Shown one piece after another: positions 27,095 through 35,283 of a stretch of DNA of 64,000 bases. The stretch lies in contig NZ_CP132203.1 of assembly GCF_030719035.1 (NCBI RefSeq), positions 992,001-1,056,000 on the forward strand, written 5' to 3'. Within the stretch, counting starts at the first letter, position 1, and every line of letters begins with the position of its first letter. Both the position numbers and the translations under genes were made by a program. The DNA comes from Hahella sp. HNIBRBA332 (GTDB taxonomy: Bacteria > Pseudomonadota > Gammaproteobacteria > Pseudomonadales > Oleiphilaceae). The notes beneath the pieces are model-generated. The model was not told the origin of the DNA and made no database searches. It saw nothing but the letters and a program-made list of their open reading frames with translations.

Positions 27095-27150
27095 CCTCAG
27101 ACGTGATTACCCCTTAAAACACGGTAAGGATTAATAATAGGCTTTGTGAT

Positions 27151-29523
27151 ATGAAATTCAGTGAATATTGGTTACGAGAGTGGGTCGATCCGCAGCTGAG
27201 CTCAGAGGCTTTGGTTCAGCAAATCACTATGGCGGGCCTGGAAGTGGACGCTGCTGAGCGCGTAGCCAAGCCTTTTAGTGGAATCGTGGTGGGTGAGGTG
27301 CTGTCAGTCGAGCCCCACCCTGATGCAGATAAGCTTCGCGTTTGTAAGGTATCGGATGGTCAGGAGCAGTTCCAGGTAGTATGTGGCGCTCCTAATGTCG
27401 TAGCGGGAATGAAAGTTCCGTTCGCAAAAATTGGCGCTGTGCTGTCCGGCGACTTCAAAATAAAAAAGGCCAAGCTGCGGGGCGTAGAGTCCCAGGGCAT
27501 GTTGTGCTCAGAAGAAGAGCTGACGCTGGCGGAAAAATCCGATGGCTTGATGCCGCTTGCTGCGGATGCGCCTGTTGGCGTTGACGTTCGCAGCTATTTG
27601 AAGTTGGATGACAATATTATTGATGTTGACCTGACTCCCAACCGTAGCGATTGCCTCAGTATTTTGGGGATGGCGCGGGAAGTGGCCGCTCTCAATAAGA
27701 TTCCTTTTGAAGCCCCTGAAGTGAAGAAGACGGCGGCGGTTATTGACGACGTATTTCCTGTTCGTATCGACGCTCCTGACGCCTGCCCGCGATATGTCGG
27801 GCGCGTTATTAAAGGTGTGGATTTGTCTGCGCCTACACCTCAGTGGATGGTTGAAAAATTGCGTCGTAGCGGCATTCGCAGCATTGACGCTGTGGTGGAC
27901 GTTACTAACTTCGTAATGATCGAGTTAGGTCAGCCTATGCATGCTTTTGACCTCAACGAACTTGCGGGCGGTATCGTCGTTCGGATGCCCACGCCGGGAG
28001 AAAAGCTGGTTCTGTTGGATGGTCAGGAGATAGCTATTAATCCTGATACATTGGTCATTGCTGACAAAGAAAAGCCTCTTGCCTTGGCAGGCATCATGGG
28101 GGGCGAACACAGTGGCGTTTCTGAAAAAACCAAGGACATATTCCTGGAAAGCGCGTTCTTTGCTCCTTTGCATTTGGCGGGGAAAGCGCGTTCATACGGT
28201 TTGCACACGGACTCATCTCACCGCTTTGAAAGAGGTGTTGACTACGCTCATCAGGCGCGGGCTATAGAAAGAGCCACGGAGCTGTTGCTTGAGATTGTGG
28301 GTGGTCAGCCTGGCCCGGTTACAGAAGTTTGCAGCAAGGAGCATTTGCCCGCCAAGACATTGGTAAATCTCCGTCATGCGCGCGTTGATGAGTTGCTGGG
28401 CGTTCATCTTGATCGCACAAGAGTAGAGGAAATGCTGGCGAGGCTGGGTCTTAGCGTACACAAGGTGGCTAAGGACGGCTGGACTTTCAGCGCGCCGACT
28501 CATCGCTTCGATATTAGTATTGAGGTGGATCTGATCGAAGAAGTGGCAAGACTGTATGGCTATAACAAGCTACCTGTTACCGAGCCTATGGCGCCATTGG
28601 GAATCAAGCCGTTGCCGGAAAGCAAGGTGTCGCTACGCCGCTTGAAGCTGCATTTAGTGTCGAAAGGGTACCAGGAAGCGATTACATACACTTTCGTAGA
28701 TCAGAAAGTGCTGAGCCTGCTGACTCCTGAGGAAGATACCATTACCTTGGCGAATCCTATCGCCAGCGATATGGCTGCGATGCGTACGACCCTCTGGGCA
28801 GGCCTTTTGCAGACGGCTTTGTATAATCAAAATCGCCAACAAAATCGCATTCGTCTTTTTGAATCTGGTCTACGCTTCCTTAGGAAGGACGGGCAAATTC
28901 AACAAGACCCGATGTTGGCGGGGTTAATTATGGGAGCCAGCATGCCGGAAGGCTGGGAAAGCAAAAAGCGCACGGTAGACTTCTATGATGTGAAGGGTGA
29001 TCTGGAGTCGCTTCTGGAAATCCCTGGCTGCAACTTGAGTTTCCGGAGCGCTCAGCATCCTGCATTGCACCCCGGGCAGACGGCTGAAGTACTGAAAGAC
29101 GGGCAACCTATCGGTGTGTTAGGCGCACTGCATCCCAGAATTGCTAAAACTTTGAATTTAAATGGCCCACTTTATTTATTTGAGCTATGCTTAAATTCAA
29201 TAGCAGACGGGCAAGTGCCTTCTTTTAAAGGAGTTTCCCGCTTCCCGGAGATCCGAAGAGACCTTGCTATTGTAATAGATGAACAAACACCTTACGCGGA
29301 TGTCGCCCTGGCGATTGCTCAGAGCGCAGGGGAATGGCGTGTTCACCACGAACTGTTCGATGTATATCATGGGGAATCGGTCGGTGCGGATAAGAAGAGC
29401 CTGGCCATCAGTATCGTGTGGCGCCATCCTGAAAGAACATTACGCGACGAAGAAATCACGGAGGCATTTGACAACGTGGTGAAAGAACTTGGTAATCGTT
29501 TCGGTGCGTCTTTGAGGAGTTAG
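27151..29523 (+). CDS. pheT: Phenylalanyl-tRNA synthetase beta subunit
   Basis: The 790-residue beta subunit (Escherichia coli 795). It has an N-terminal EMAP-type tRNA-binding domain (IVVGEVLSVEPHPDADKLRVCKV) and the editing B3/B4 domain with DVTNFVMIELGQPMHAFD. The B5 domain and a catalytic-like core follow (ISIEVDLIEEVARLYGYN), and then the C-terminal FDX-ACB anticodon-binding domain (FPEIRRDLAIVIDE). Only 2 bases separate its stop from ihfA. Confidence 0.98.
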   Translation: MKFSEYWLREWVDPQLSSEALVQQITMAGLEVDAAERVAKPFSGIVVGEVLSVEPHPDADKLRVCKVSDGQEQFQVVCGAPNVVAGMKVPFAKIGAVLSGDFKIKKAKLRGVESQGMLCSEEELTLAEKSDGLMPLAADAPVGVDVRSYLKLDDNIIDVDLTPNRSDCLSILGMAREVAALNKIPFEAPEVKKTAAVIDDVFPVRIDAPDACPRYVGRVIKGVDLSAPTPQWMVEKLRRSGIRSIDAVVDVTNFVMIELGQPMHAFDLNELAGGIVVRMPTPGEKLVLLDGQEIAINPDTLVIADKEKPLALAGIMGGEHSGVSEKTKDIFLESAFFAPLHLAGKARSYGLHTDSSHRFERGVDYAHQARAIERATELLLEIVGGQPGPVTEVCSKEHLPAKTLVNLRHARVDELLGVHLDRTRVEEMLARLGLSVHKVAKDGWTFSAPTHRFDISIEVDLIEEVARLYGYNKLPVTEPMAPLGIKPLPESKVSLRRLKLHLVSKGYQEAITYTFVDQKVLSLLTPEEDTITLANPIASDMAAMRTTLWAGLLQTALYNQNRQQNRIRLFESGLRFLRKDGQIQQDPMLAGLIMGASMPEGWESKKRTVDFYDVKGDLESLLEIPGCNLSFRSAQHPALHPGQTAEVLKDGQPIGVLGALHPRIAKTLNLNGPLYLFELCLNSIADGQVPSFKGVSRFPEIRRDLAIVIDEQTPYADVALAIAQSAGEWRVHHELFDVYHGESVGADKKSLAISIVWRHPERTLRDEEITEAFDNVVKELGNRFGASLRS

Positions 29524-29525
29524 TC

Positions 29526-29828
29526 ATGGGAGCTTTAACGAAAGCAGATATGGCTGAGCGGCTTTATCAGGAAGTGGGTCTCAATAAGCGTGAAGCAAAG
29601 GAAATGGTCGAGGCCTTCTTTGACGAGGTCAGGGATGCATTAAGCCACAACGAGCAAGTAAAGCTGTCAGGATTTGGCAATTTTGACCTGAGGGACAAAA
29701 AACAGCGTCCTGGCCGTAACCCTAAAACTGGTGAGGAAATACCTATCACCGCCAGACGGGTTGTTACTTTCAGACCAGGTCAAAAATTAAAGGCTAAAGT
29801 AGAAGCTTATGCTGGAACCCAGTCATAA
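29526..29828 (+). CDS. ihfA: Integration host factor alpha subunit
   Basis: A DNA-bending nucleoid protein that works as a heterodimer with IhfB. It is 100 residues, the usual length. The start MGALTKADMAERLYQEVGLNK, the flanking-helix region and the beta-arm GRNPKTGEEIPITARRVVTF with the intercalating proline are all present. Its 3' end overlaps the MerR-type gene by 20 bases, as in many gammaproteobacteria. Confidence 0.97.
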   Translation: MGALTKADMAERLYQEVGLNKREAKEMVEAFFDEVRDALSHNEQVKLSGFGNFDLRDKKQRPGRNPKTGEEIPITARRVVTFRPGQKLKAKVEAYAGTQS

Positions 29829-30165
29829 CGACGAGCTCCCACCCATTCCAGGAAAACGCTACTTCACTATTGGTGAAGTTAGCGATTTATGTAGTGTTAA
29901 GGCTCACGTACTACGATATTGGGAGCAGGAGTTTCCTCAACTCGCTCCCGTAAAGCGGCGCGGAAATCGCCGCTATTATCAACGTCAGGACGTGTTGATG
30001 ATTCGCCAGATACGAGACCTTCTATACAATCAAGGGTATACCATCGGCGGCGCCAAGCAGAAATTGGCAGGCTCCGAAACCAAGGAAGACGCTACACAGG
30101 CCAAGCAACTCATTCGTCAGATGATTGTTGAGTTGGAAGAAGTGTTGTTGGTCCTCGAAACCTGA
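29809..30165 (+). CDS. MerR-family transcriptional regulator
   Basis: A 118-residue regulator with an N-terminal winged helix-turn-helix: RYFTIGEVSDLC, then VKAHVLRYWEQEFPQLAPVKRRGNRRYYQRQDVLMIRQI. A short helical tail follows. The VLRYWEQEFPQL signature is shared with the small MerR proteins encoded after ihfA in many gammaproteobacteria; their target is unknown. There are no metal-binding cysteines at the C-terminus. An 11-base perfect inverted repeat spans its stop codon. Confidence 0.93.
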   Translation: MLEPSHNDELPPIPGKRYFTIGEVSDLCSVKAHVLRYWEQEFPQLAPVKRRGNRRYYQRQDVLMIRQIRDLLYNQGYTIGGAKQKLAGSETKEDATQAKQLIRQMIVELEEVLLVLET

Positions 30166-30179
30166 TAAGTTTCGAGGAC
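30151..30179 (+). repeat. Perfect inverted repeat at the end of the merR-type gene
   Basis: GTCCTCGAAAC / GTTTCGAGGAC (30151-30161 and 30169-30179) with a 7-base loop that contains the stop codon. No T tract follows directly, but a weaker TAAAAAAC / GTTTTTTA pair lies just downstream. It probably ends the pheST-ihfA-merR transcript. Confidence 0.6.
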
Positions 30180-30223
30180 TATCACCCCAAAGTAAAAAAC
30201 TAAATTATTTGGTTTTTTAGGGG

Positions 30224-30252
30224 TTGAAGGGCGAGGTGTTTTTATCTATGAT
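30224..30252 (+). promoter_or_regulatory. Promoter of tRNA-Pro
   Basis: TTGAAG (30224-30229), a 17-base spacer and TATGAT (30247-30252), 17 bases before the tRNA. Confidence 0.6.
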
Positions 30253-30267
30253 ACGCACCTCTTCGAG

Positions 30268-30345
<78 letters not shown>

Positions 30346-30430
30346 ATTTTACTTACTAATATCAATAAGTTACGCCACTTATCGGTTCTGTTTAAATTTT
30401 GCTCTTGCAAATGTTTTGCAAAACCTCCCG

Positions 30431-30775
30431 TTAAATTCCGGCTATTTTTAGGTCTGCACCGGCATTTATCCACCTAATTTCGCTGTGTCCGGAATCGTAG
30501 TTCTTCACCATTTTTTCTGAAGCCCATCCGCCTAATTTTTTAGGGTCTTTCCCTTGGTGTCTCTGTACAGTTTTTTCATCCAAAGCTCCTATATCATGAA
30601 AAGTTAGTTTTTCTTCTTCCGTGATTACGGCAAAGACCAGCTTGAGCTGACGCGCTATGAGGTGGGAATCAGTCACGCCCAGCCAAGCAGAATAGTCGAT
30701 GGAGAGGCTGTTGCTACTAATAAGGCGGTAGAAAAGTGTACCTAATAATTGGTATTGATAAGTTGGTGGAGCCAA
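30431..30775 (-). pseudogene. Tyrosine recombinase (integrase) C-terminal remnant
   Basis: An open stretch of 114 codons with a stop just upstream and no credible start. Its second half resembles the end of phage-type integrases: LTFHDIGALDEKTV, then GKDPKKLGGWASEKMVKNY. The pattern matches the H-x-x-R box and the GH/GW...Y box with the catalytic tyrosine, but the box arginine is replaced by Gly (HDIG), which suggests decay. The N-terminal and core domains are absent. It ends 86 bases from tRNA-Pro, the usual place for an island integrase. The assignment rests on pattern reading only. Confidence 0.5.
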
Positions 30776-31357
30776 CTAAATTTTAGTGGGAGTGAGGTGA
30801 TTTTTTGGCGCATTTGAAGCTGAAACACCGAGGTATTATGTATGGTTGGTTTCATTCTGATTGATTAATTTTGGCATTAAATTGGCCGGTAATGCAGCCG
30901 CGAAGAAGCTGTTACATGCATTAATGAAAAATTCAATTATATCCAATGCTTAGAGAACGCTTCTTCTTTGCCGGCAGCTGTTTTGGACCATATCAGAGTC
31001 ATGAGAACTTGCTGGGCGACACAAAGTGTTGTTGGCTAGAGGCAAGCCAGCTCTAACAAAGCCGCTGACTCCATAAGCATGTATAGTTTGGTAACTGTTG
31101 AGCTTAAGGTGCTTGGAATAATGTTAGGTTAATTGCCTACTTTCATAAGCAGGCCTAGTGTTTTTATTTCCTATAAATCTTGCTATTAATTCTTGCTGAG
31201 CGATGGTGCTTAGTTGACCCGTTAGTATTCTGATCAAAAGACAGAAAGCGCCAATTGCACAGCTCTTGGTATTAATGTAAACCCTATTATGTGAGCATGG
31301 TCTGGAGAGTGTAGGTGGTTGCCAATTTTAAATAACTCTCAGGAGGGGAGGTTATAT
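30776..31357. other. Gene-free A+T-rich stretch in the island
   Basis: No ORF above about 12 codons with a ribosome binding site and no tRNA-like fold was seen. It contains several short inverted motifs but no clear terminator, and is probably decayed island DNA. Confidence 0.5.
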
Positions 31358-31636
31358 GTGGCTTGGGATAAAAGTGCAGGTTTAATCAGTGTTTATGGAA
31401 AGTCGCCTTTAGATTCAAAGAGCCCCCCCGAGGTAGGTGATCATGTGAGTCTTTCTAAAGGTAATGGTGAGTTGTGGGTTACTGTATGTGTGTTATCTAC
31501 TGACGGAAGCAGAATGAGAGGGATTATTAGCGAGGTTAGTGGAATGGAAGGCGCAGAGGCGGACTGCCAAATTGGGAAATTGGTTAGCTTCGCTAAGGAG
31601 AATGTCAGGATCCTGAAGCGCCAGGGTAAGCTATAA
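31358..31636 (+). CDS. Hypothetical small protein in the island
   Basis: A 92-residue protein of no family I can name with confidence. GTG 31358 is favoured because AGGAGGGGAGG stands 6-11 bases before it; an in-frame TTG at 31319 would put that ribosome binding site inside the gene. The sequence reads as a beta-rich domain: PEVGDHVSLSKGNGELWVTV, then RMRGIISEV, then GKLVSFAKENVRIL. It has the rhythm of DUF2314-like proteins, but this is a weak resemblance. There is no signal peptide or membrane segment. Confidence 0.65.
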   Translation: MAWDKSAGLISVYGKSPLDSKSPPEVGDHVSLSKGNGELWVTVCVLSTDGSRMRGIISEVSGMEGAEADCQIGKLVSFAKENVRILKRQGKL

Positions 31637-31728
31637 AACCACGTGGGAGTCAATCAACTATCATCTCTATCATTATCTGACGTTGGGAGAATGAGCCAGA
31701 TTCTGAAGGTAGAGGACTTAGAGTAAAA

Positions 31729-32064
31729 ATGGTGATGAAAGCCCCCCTTGTAGACCACTCATGGGAAGTCATTGGAGAGGAGAAACATCCACCGCGTTTA
31801 GCGCTGAAAGAAGTGCTAGCTAAGATGGAGCAGCTAAAAAAGGTGGCGGCGGTTATTCAAAAAAATGAGGGTAGTAATAAGTTAGAAAGAATACTTCGTT
31901 ATACATGTTTAATGCATACATTGGCGAAGTGTAAAGATTTCTTAGAAGATGATAAGGACCCTGTTCGTGAAGAACACTTCCAGTGCTTGTTCGCCCATGC
32001 TACCAGCCAGCTCTTCGAAGCTCAGCAGAGAATTGATGCCGAACTCGGACATTTAGACTTATAA
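31729..32064 (+). CDS. Hypothetical helical protein in the island
   Basis: A 111-residue, predominantly helical protein (ALKEVLAKMEQLKKVAAVIQ, then YTCLMHTLAKCKDFLEDDKD, then a Gln-rich C-terminal helix). I recognise no family. ATG 31729 has only a weak ribosome binding site. It is on the same strand as its neighbours, 92 bases after the previous gene and 42 before the next. Confidence 0.55.
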   Translation: MVMKAPLVDHSWEVIGEEKHPPRLALKEVLAKMEQLKKVAAVIQKNEGSNKLERILRYTCLMHTLAKCKDFLEDDKDPVREEHFQCLFAHATSQLFEAQQRIDAELGHLDL

Positions 32065-32106
32065 GTCCCTGTTAGGATGTAGGGAAGAGTATTATAAGGA
32101 CGCAAA

Positions 32107-32355
32107 ATGGATATTCCTAAGTGCAGGGAGTATACCCAAATTAAGGTTGATGGAATAACTAGTTTGCTTGAGCGCTCCTTACGTATAGATAGAGAGTGCT
32201 TTGACATCAAGCTAAAGTTAATGGATGCGAAGGTTAGGCTGGCGAAAGCAAGACAATACGAAGGCGATCCACCAAAAGGCATGTTAAGTGAGTCGGATGA
32301 GTCGATGGAAATATTACAGCAGCTATTCGGCGTGCACCTTCAATGGTTGCCGTAG
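32107..32355 (+). CDS. Hypothetical small helical protein in the island
   Basis: An 82-residue protein preceded by AAGGA. It is mainly one or two helices (GITSLLERSLRIDRECFDIKLKLMDAKVRLAKA), with no known motif. It follows the 111-residue gene closely, and the two may act together. No function can be given. Confidence 0.55.
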   Translation: MDIPKCREYTQIKVDGITSLLERSLRIDRECFDIKLKLMDAKVRLAKARQYEGDPPKGMLSESDESMEILQQLFGVHLQWLP

Positions 32356-32496
32356 ACGTGACTAGCATGCATGAGATTAATCTCCGCCTATCCCTGCGGA
32401 TGGGCCTAGACTCATACCATGATACCGATAAGGGAATGAGCTGAGCTGTAGTCAAGACGGCGTTTCTTCAATTGCGGTTGAGACATGGGGGGTAAA

Positions 32497-32931
32497 ATGA
32501 ATAGCGAAAGTAAGTATCAAGGCAGCTGTTTCTGTGGGGTTGTTCAATTTACGGTAAGTGGTAAACCCGAAGGGATGGGCTATTGCCATTGTGAGTCGTG
32601 TCGACGCTGGTCAGCATCACCAGTCAATGCTTTTACTCTGTGGAAGCCAGAGCAAGTCGTCGTGTTAAAGGGGGCAGATAGCATTGGCACATACAATAAG
32701 ACCCCTAACAGTTACCGCAAATGGTGTAAAAACTGCGGAGGTCACATCTTTACAGAGCATCCAGGAATGGGGCTGATCGATGTCTTTGCTGCTGTGATTC
32801 CCGACTTTCCTTATGAAGCCGGTGTGCATGTCCATTATCAGGAGCACCGATTACCGATCAAGGATGGGGTGATGAAACTGAAAGATGTGCCTTTGGAGCT
32901 GGGTGGGTCTGGCGAAGTTATCCAAGAGTGA
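32497..32931 (+). CDS. GFA family protein (CENP-V/GFA domain)
   Basis: A 144-residue zinc-binding protein of the glutathione-dependent formaldehyde-activating (GFA) family. The ligands are visible: Cys11 and Cys13 (GSCFCG), Cys30, Cys32 and Cys35 (GYCHCESC), and a later pair in KWCKNCGGHIF. Many members are not formaldehyde enzymes, so the substrate is open. ATG 32497 follows a run of G residues (GGGGGGT), better than the in-frame ATG 32485. The nitrilase gene follows 30 bases later, so co-transcription is likely. Confidence 0.88.
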   Translation: MNSESKYQGSCFCGVVQFTVSGKPEGMGYCHCESCRRWSASPVNAFTLWKPEQVVVLKGADSIGTYNKTPNSYRKWCKNCGGHIFTEHPGMGLIDVFAAVIPDFPYEAGVHVHYQEHRLPIKDGVMKLKDVPLELGGSGEVIQE

Positions 32932-32961
32932 AGCTACAGACTTCGCCACGGGAGAAATGTC

Positions 32962-33933
32962 ATGGTTAAGGTGTCAATTACTCAAAAGCCTCCGGTATTG
33001 TTGGATCTGCAAGCATCAATACATCTGGCCGTAGAAATAATTGAAGAAGCGGCGAGTAATGGAGCGAAGCTGATTGTTTTTCCCGAGGCGCATCTTCCTG
33101 GCTACCCAACTTGGATATGGCGTCTTAGGCCGGGAGGCGATATTGCGCTGGGTAATGAAATCCATGCCAAGCTCCGGGCCAATGCGGTTAATCTTAAAGC
33201 GGGTGATTTGAAACCTATTGCAGAAGCAGCCGCCAAGTACCAGATCGTCGTGGTTATGGGGGCGCATGAGCTTGAGTCAGAGTTCAGCGGATCAACTCTA
33301 TTCAATTCGTTGTTTGTCTTTGACGCTGATGGCTCTTTGCTGAACCGGCATCGAAAACTGATGCCAACTAACCCAGAACGGATGGTGTGGGGAATGGGGG
33401 ATGGTTCTGGGCTAAAAGTAGTGGAAACCGCGATAGGTCGGATAGGGTGTCTAATCTGTTGGGAAAGCTATATGCCACTGGCGCGGTTTGCTCTATATAG
33501 TCAGAACATTGATGTCTACGTAGCTCCGACTTGGGACAATGGCGATACTTGGGTTGCTTCGATGAATCACATAGCCAGAGAGGGCGGATGCTGGGTCTTG
33601 AGCACTGCGACGGCTATTACAGGCAGTGATATCCCTGATGACTTTCCGGGCAGGTCTCAGCTGTTTAAAAACGAAGAGTGGATCAACACTGGTGGAGCTG
33701 TCGTAGTGAAACCTTTTGGCGGGATTGCTGCAGGGCCTATGCATAAAGAGAAAGCCATACTGTATGCTGACATTGACCTTGAGGCCTCAAAAAACGCAAG
33801 AAAATCTCTTGATGTTGCTGGACATTATGGTCGACCCGATCTCTTTAAATTAAATGTTGATCGTAGCACTGTTTCTCCTGTGTCATTTCAGGATGACCAA
33901 TCTTTGAAAAAAAGCCCCTGGGGAAGGGGCTGA
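32962..33933 (+). CDS. Nitrilase family protein
   Basis: A carbon-nitrogen hydrolase of 323 residues. The catalytic triad is complete: Glu42 in VFPEAHLPGYPTW, Lys132 in RKLMPT and Cys166 in CLICWESYMPL. The motif FPEAHLPGYP and the segment WDNGDTWVASMNHIAREGG match true nitrilases and cyanide-type enzymes more than amidases. It probably turns organic nitriles to carboxylic acids and ammonia in the cytoplasm. The last codons overlap a hairpin that looks like the terminator of the opposite gene. It lies in the accessory segment, so it was probably acquired. Confidence 0.9.
   Translation: MVKVSITQKPPVLLDLQASIHLAVEIIEEAASNGAKLIVFPEAHLPGYPTWIWRLRPGGDIALGNEIHAKLRANAVNLKAGDLKPIAEAAAKYQIVVVMGAHELESEFSGSTLFNSLFVFDADGSLLNRHRKLMPTNPERMVWGMGDGSGLKVVETAIGRIGCLICWESYMPLARFALYSQNIDVYVAPTWDNGDTWVASMNHIAREGGCWVLSTATAITGSDIPDDFPGRSQLFKNEEWINTGGAVVVKPFGGIAAGPMHKEKAILYADIDLEASKNARKSLDVAGHYGRPDLFKLNVDRSTVSPVSFQDDQSLKKSPWGRG
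33907..33931 (-). terminator. Terminator for the minus-strand helical gene, inside the nitrilase 3' end
   Basis: Read on the minus strand: AGCCCCT, loop TCCCC, AGGGGCT, then a T tract of seven (plus-strand A run 33907-33913). It lies 35 bases past the stop of the gene ending at 33966, and within the last codons of the nitrilase gene. Confidence 0.75.
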
Positions 33934-33965
33934 GTCTACTCTAGCTCTAAACTAGTGAGGTTTAC

Positions 33966-34385
33966 TCAGTGTGAAATCTTTTCCTTGAACAGGGCGACTT
34001 TGTCCCGAAGGTATTTGATCCTGTTTTCGAGGTTGTGTTTGTAGGTTTCGAGTCTTGGTTTGACTTCTTTGTCCACGGCTTTTTCGGCCTGCATTTTGGC
34101 GTAGGCGGACATCATGTTTGCGTTCCAGCGTATTCTGCCGCGCACGTCATAAGTGGCTGCGTCGATGTTGCGTGCGAAGTCTTTGAAGGTGTTGTTTTTG
34201 GCTCGGATTCGGGCGACGACGGCTTTCAGACTCTTATCTTCATTATCCAGATCTGCGCCAAGTTGATTCAGAACCTTTTTTCCTTCCTGTTCAACTGTGC
34301 TCAGGCCGGATTGCAGTTGGCGTTGTAGTTGGTCCTTTAAAGTGGTTAGCCGGTCCATTTGGCTTTTTGAGTTTTTTGCCGACAT
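33966..34385 (-). CDS. Helical coiled-coil protein of unknown function
   Basis: A 139-residue, highly charged, almost fully helical protein (MDRLTTLKDQLQRQLQSG, then VDKEVKPRLETYKHNLENRI). It recalls phasin-like or nucleoid-associated small proteins but lacks a recognisable signature. There is no signal peptide. AAGG precedes the ATG. It marks the return from the island to the normal base composition. It appears monocistronic, with its own terminator. Confidence 0.75.
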   Translation of the reverse strand: MSAKNSKSQMDRLTTLKDQLQRQLQSGLSTVEQEGKKVLNQLGADLDNEDKSLKAVVARIRAKNNTFKDFARNIDAATYDVRGRIRWNANMMSAYAKMQAEKAVDKEVKPRLETYKHNLENRIKYLRDKVALFKEKISH

Positions 34386-34499
34386 TTTAGCGCCTTGAAA
34401 TCGGGTTATATGGCTAAATTAGAATCAAATACTAGAAGCAAAAATTAGAATAATCATCCTAATTTGCAGGCAGTCAGCAGGTGACTCAATGTGGGGAAT

Positions 34500-34520
34500 C
34501 CGCCGATTTGAAATCGGCGG
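34500..34520. terminator. Hairpin after elbB
   Basis: CCGCCGATTT / AAATCGGCGG (34500-34509 and 34511-34520), a perfect inverted repeat, 14 bases after the elbB stop. There is no T tract on the minus strand, so intrinsic termination is doubtful. Confidence 0.4.
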
Positions 34521-34533
34521 GAGCAGAGTGGGA

Positions 34534-35190
34534 TTAGTCGATCCAGGTTAGAATCTGGCGGACAAGCTTTTCAATACCTGTGGCGGCTTCTGAAATCCGG
34601 CCCGCCAGCATATAGGCTGGCGTGGAGACAACCTTACGTTCTTCATCCGCTACTACGTCGTCCACGGCGCAGTCCACGTGCTGCCCGCCCATACTTTCAA
34701 TCGCGCCGGCGATGTCTCTATTGTCGCCAATGGTGCATTTGACGCCGGCTCCATAGATATGAGGGATCATGGTTGGAGCGATGCAGATATAACCAGACGG
34801 TTTGCCAGCTTCGGCGAAAGCTTTGGCGACTCGCTCCACCTGTGGGAGGATTTTCATGTCGACGCCGTCGACAGCGAAAGTGGACAGGTTTTTCGCGGCG
34901 CCAAATCCTCCCGGAAAGATCAGTGCGTCAAACTCATCAGGATTAAGTTCCGAAAGTTCTTTGATTTCGCCGCGCGCCAAACGGGCGGACTCCAACAATA
35001 CATTGCGTGACGCTCCCGGCACAGGCTCTCCGCTGATGTGGTTCACCACTTGCACCAGATTAATATCCGGGGCGAAACACTGATATTTTGCGTCGTTGCT
35101 GTCCAGCGCTAAAAGAGTGATGACGGACTCGTAGATTTCCGCGCCATCGAGGTACCCACAGCCTGACAAAACCACAGCAATATTAGCCAT
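34534..35190 (-). CDS. elbB: ElbB family glyoxalase / isoprenoid biosynthesis protein
   Basis: A 218-residue member of the DJ-1/PfpI-like superfamily, close to Escherichia coli ElbB (217 residues). Typical parts are VVLSGCGYLDGAEIYESV, FAPDINLVQVVNHISGE, LIFPGGFGAAKNLSTFA and the nucleophile-elbow region GKPSGYICIAPTM. In the elbow the cysteine sits at YICIAP. The family is reported to have glyoxalase-III-like activity and was linked earlier to isoprenoid synthesis; the physiological role is unsettled. A GGAGGAG ribosome binding site precedes ATG 35190. Confidence 0.93.
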   Translation of the reverse strand: MANIAVVLSGCGYLDGAEIYESVITLLALDSNDAKYQCFAPDINLVQVVNHISGEPVPGASRNVLLESARLARGEIKELSELNPDEFDALIFPGGFGAAKNLSTFAVDGVDMKILPQVERVAKAFAEAGKPSGYICIAPTMIPHIYGAGVKCTIGDNRDIAGAIESMGGQHVDCAVDDVVADEERKVVSTPAYMLAGRISEAATGIEKLVRQILTWID

Positions 35191-35283
35191 TGTAACTCCT
35201 CCCTTTTTCTCAGCTTAGCTTTAATCAGTCTTAACTATTTATGCCGACATACTTTAGCCCGGCGGGTTTGCATTTTCTATGCT

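Larger units (their letters stand above)
30346..33950. mobile_element. Probable remnant of a genomic island at tRNA-Pro
   Basis: A segment directly following tRNA-Pro that is visibly richer in A+T than both flanks. It holds an integrase-like pseudogene fragment, more than 500 bases without genes, three short genes of no recognised family, and two enzymes (GFA family, nitrilase) unrelated to the neighbours. The flanks are core genes. I found no repeated copy of the tRNA 3' end that would mark the right border, so that limit is a guess based on where the composition and gene type change. Confidence 0.45.

Noticed and set aside
31050..31130. Possible integron attC site (CTCTAAC ... GTTAGGT) in the island
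   Set aside because: The 3' core matches, but the inner arms do not pair and no similar site lies between the other small genes, so a cassette array is not supported.
34500..34520. The perfect palindrome as a repressor operator
   Set aside because: It sits just past the elbB stop with no promoter near it; a 3'-end hairpin is simpler.
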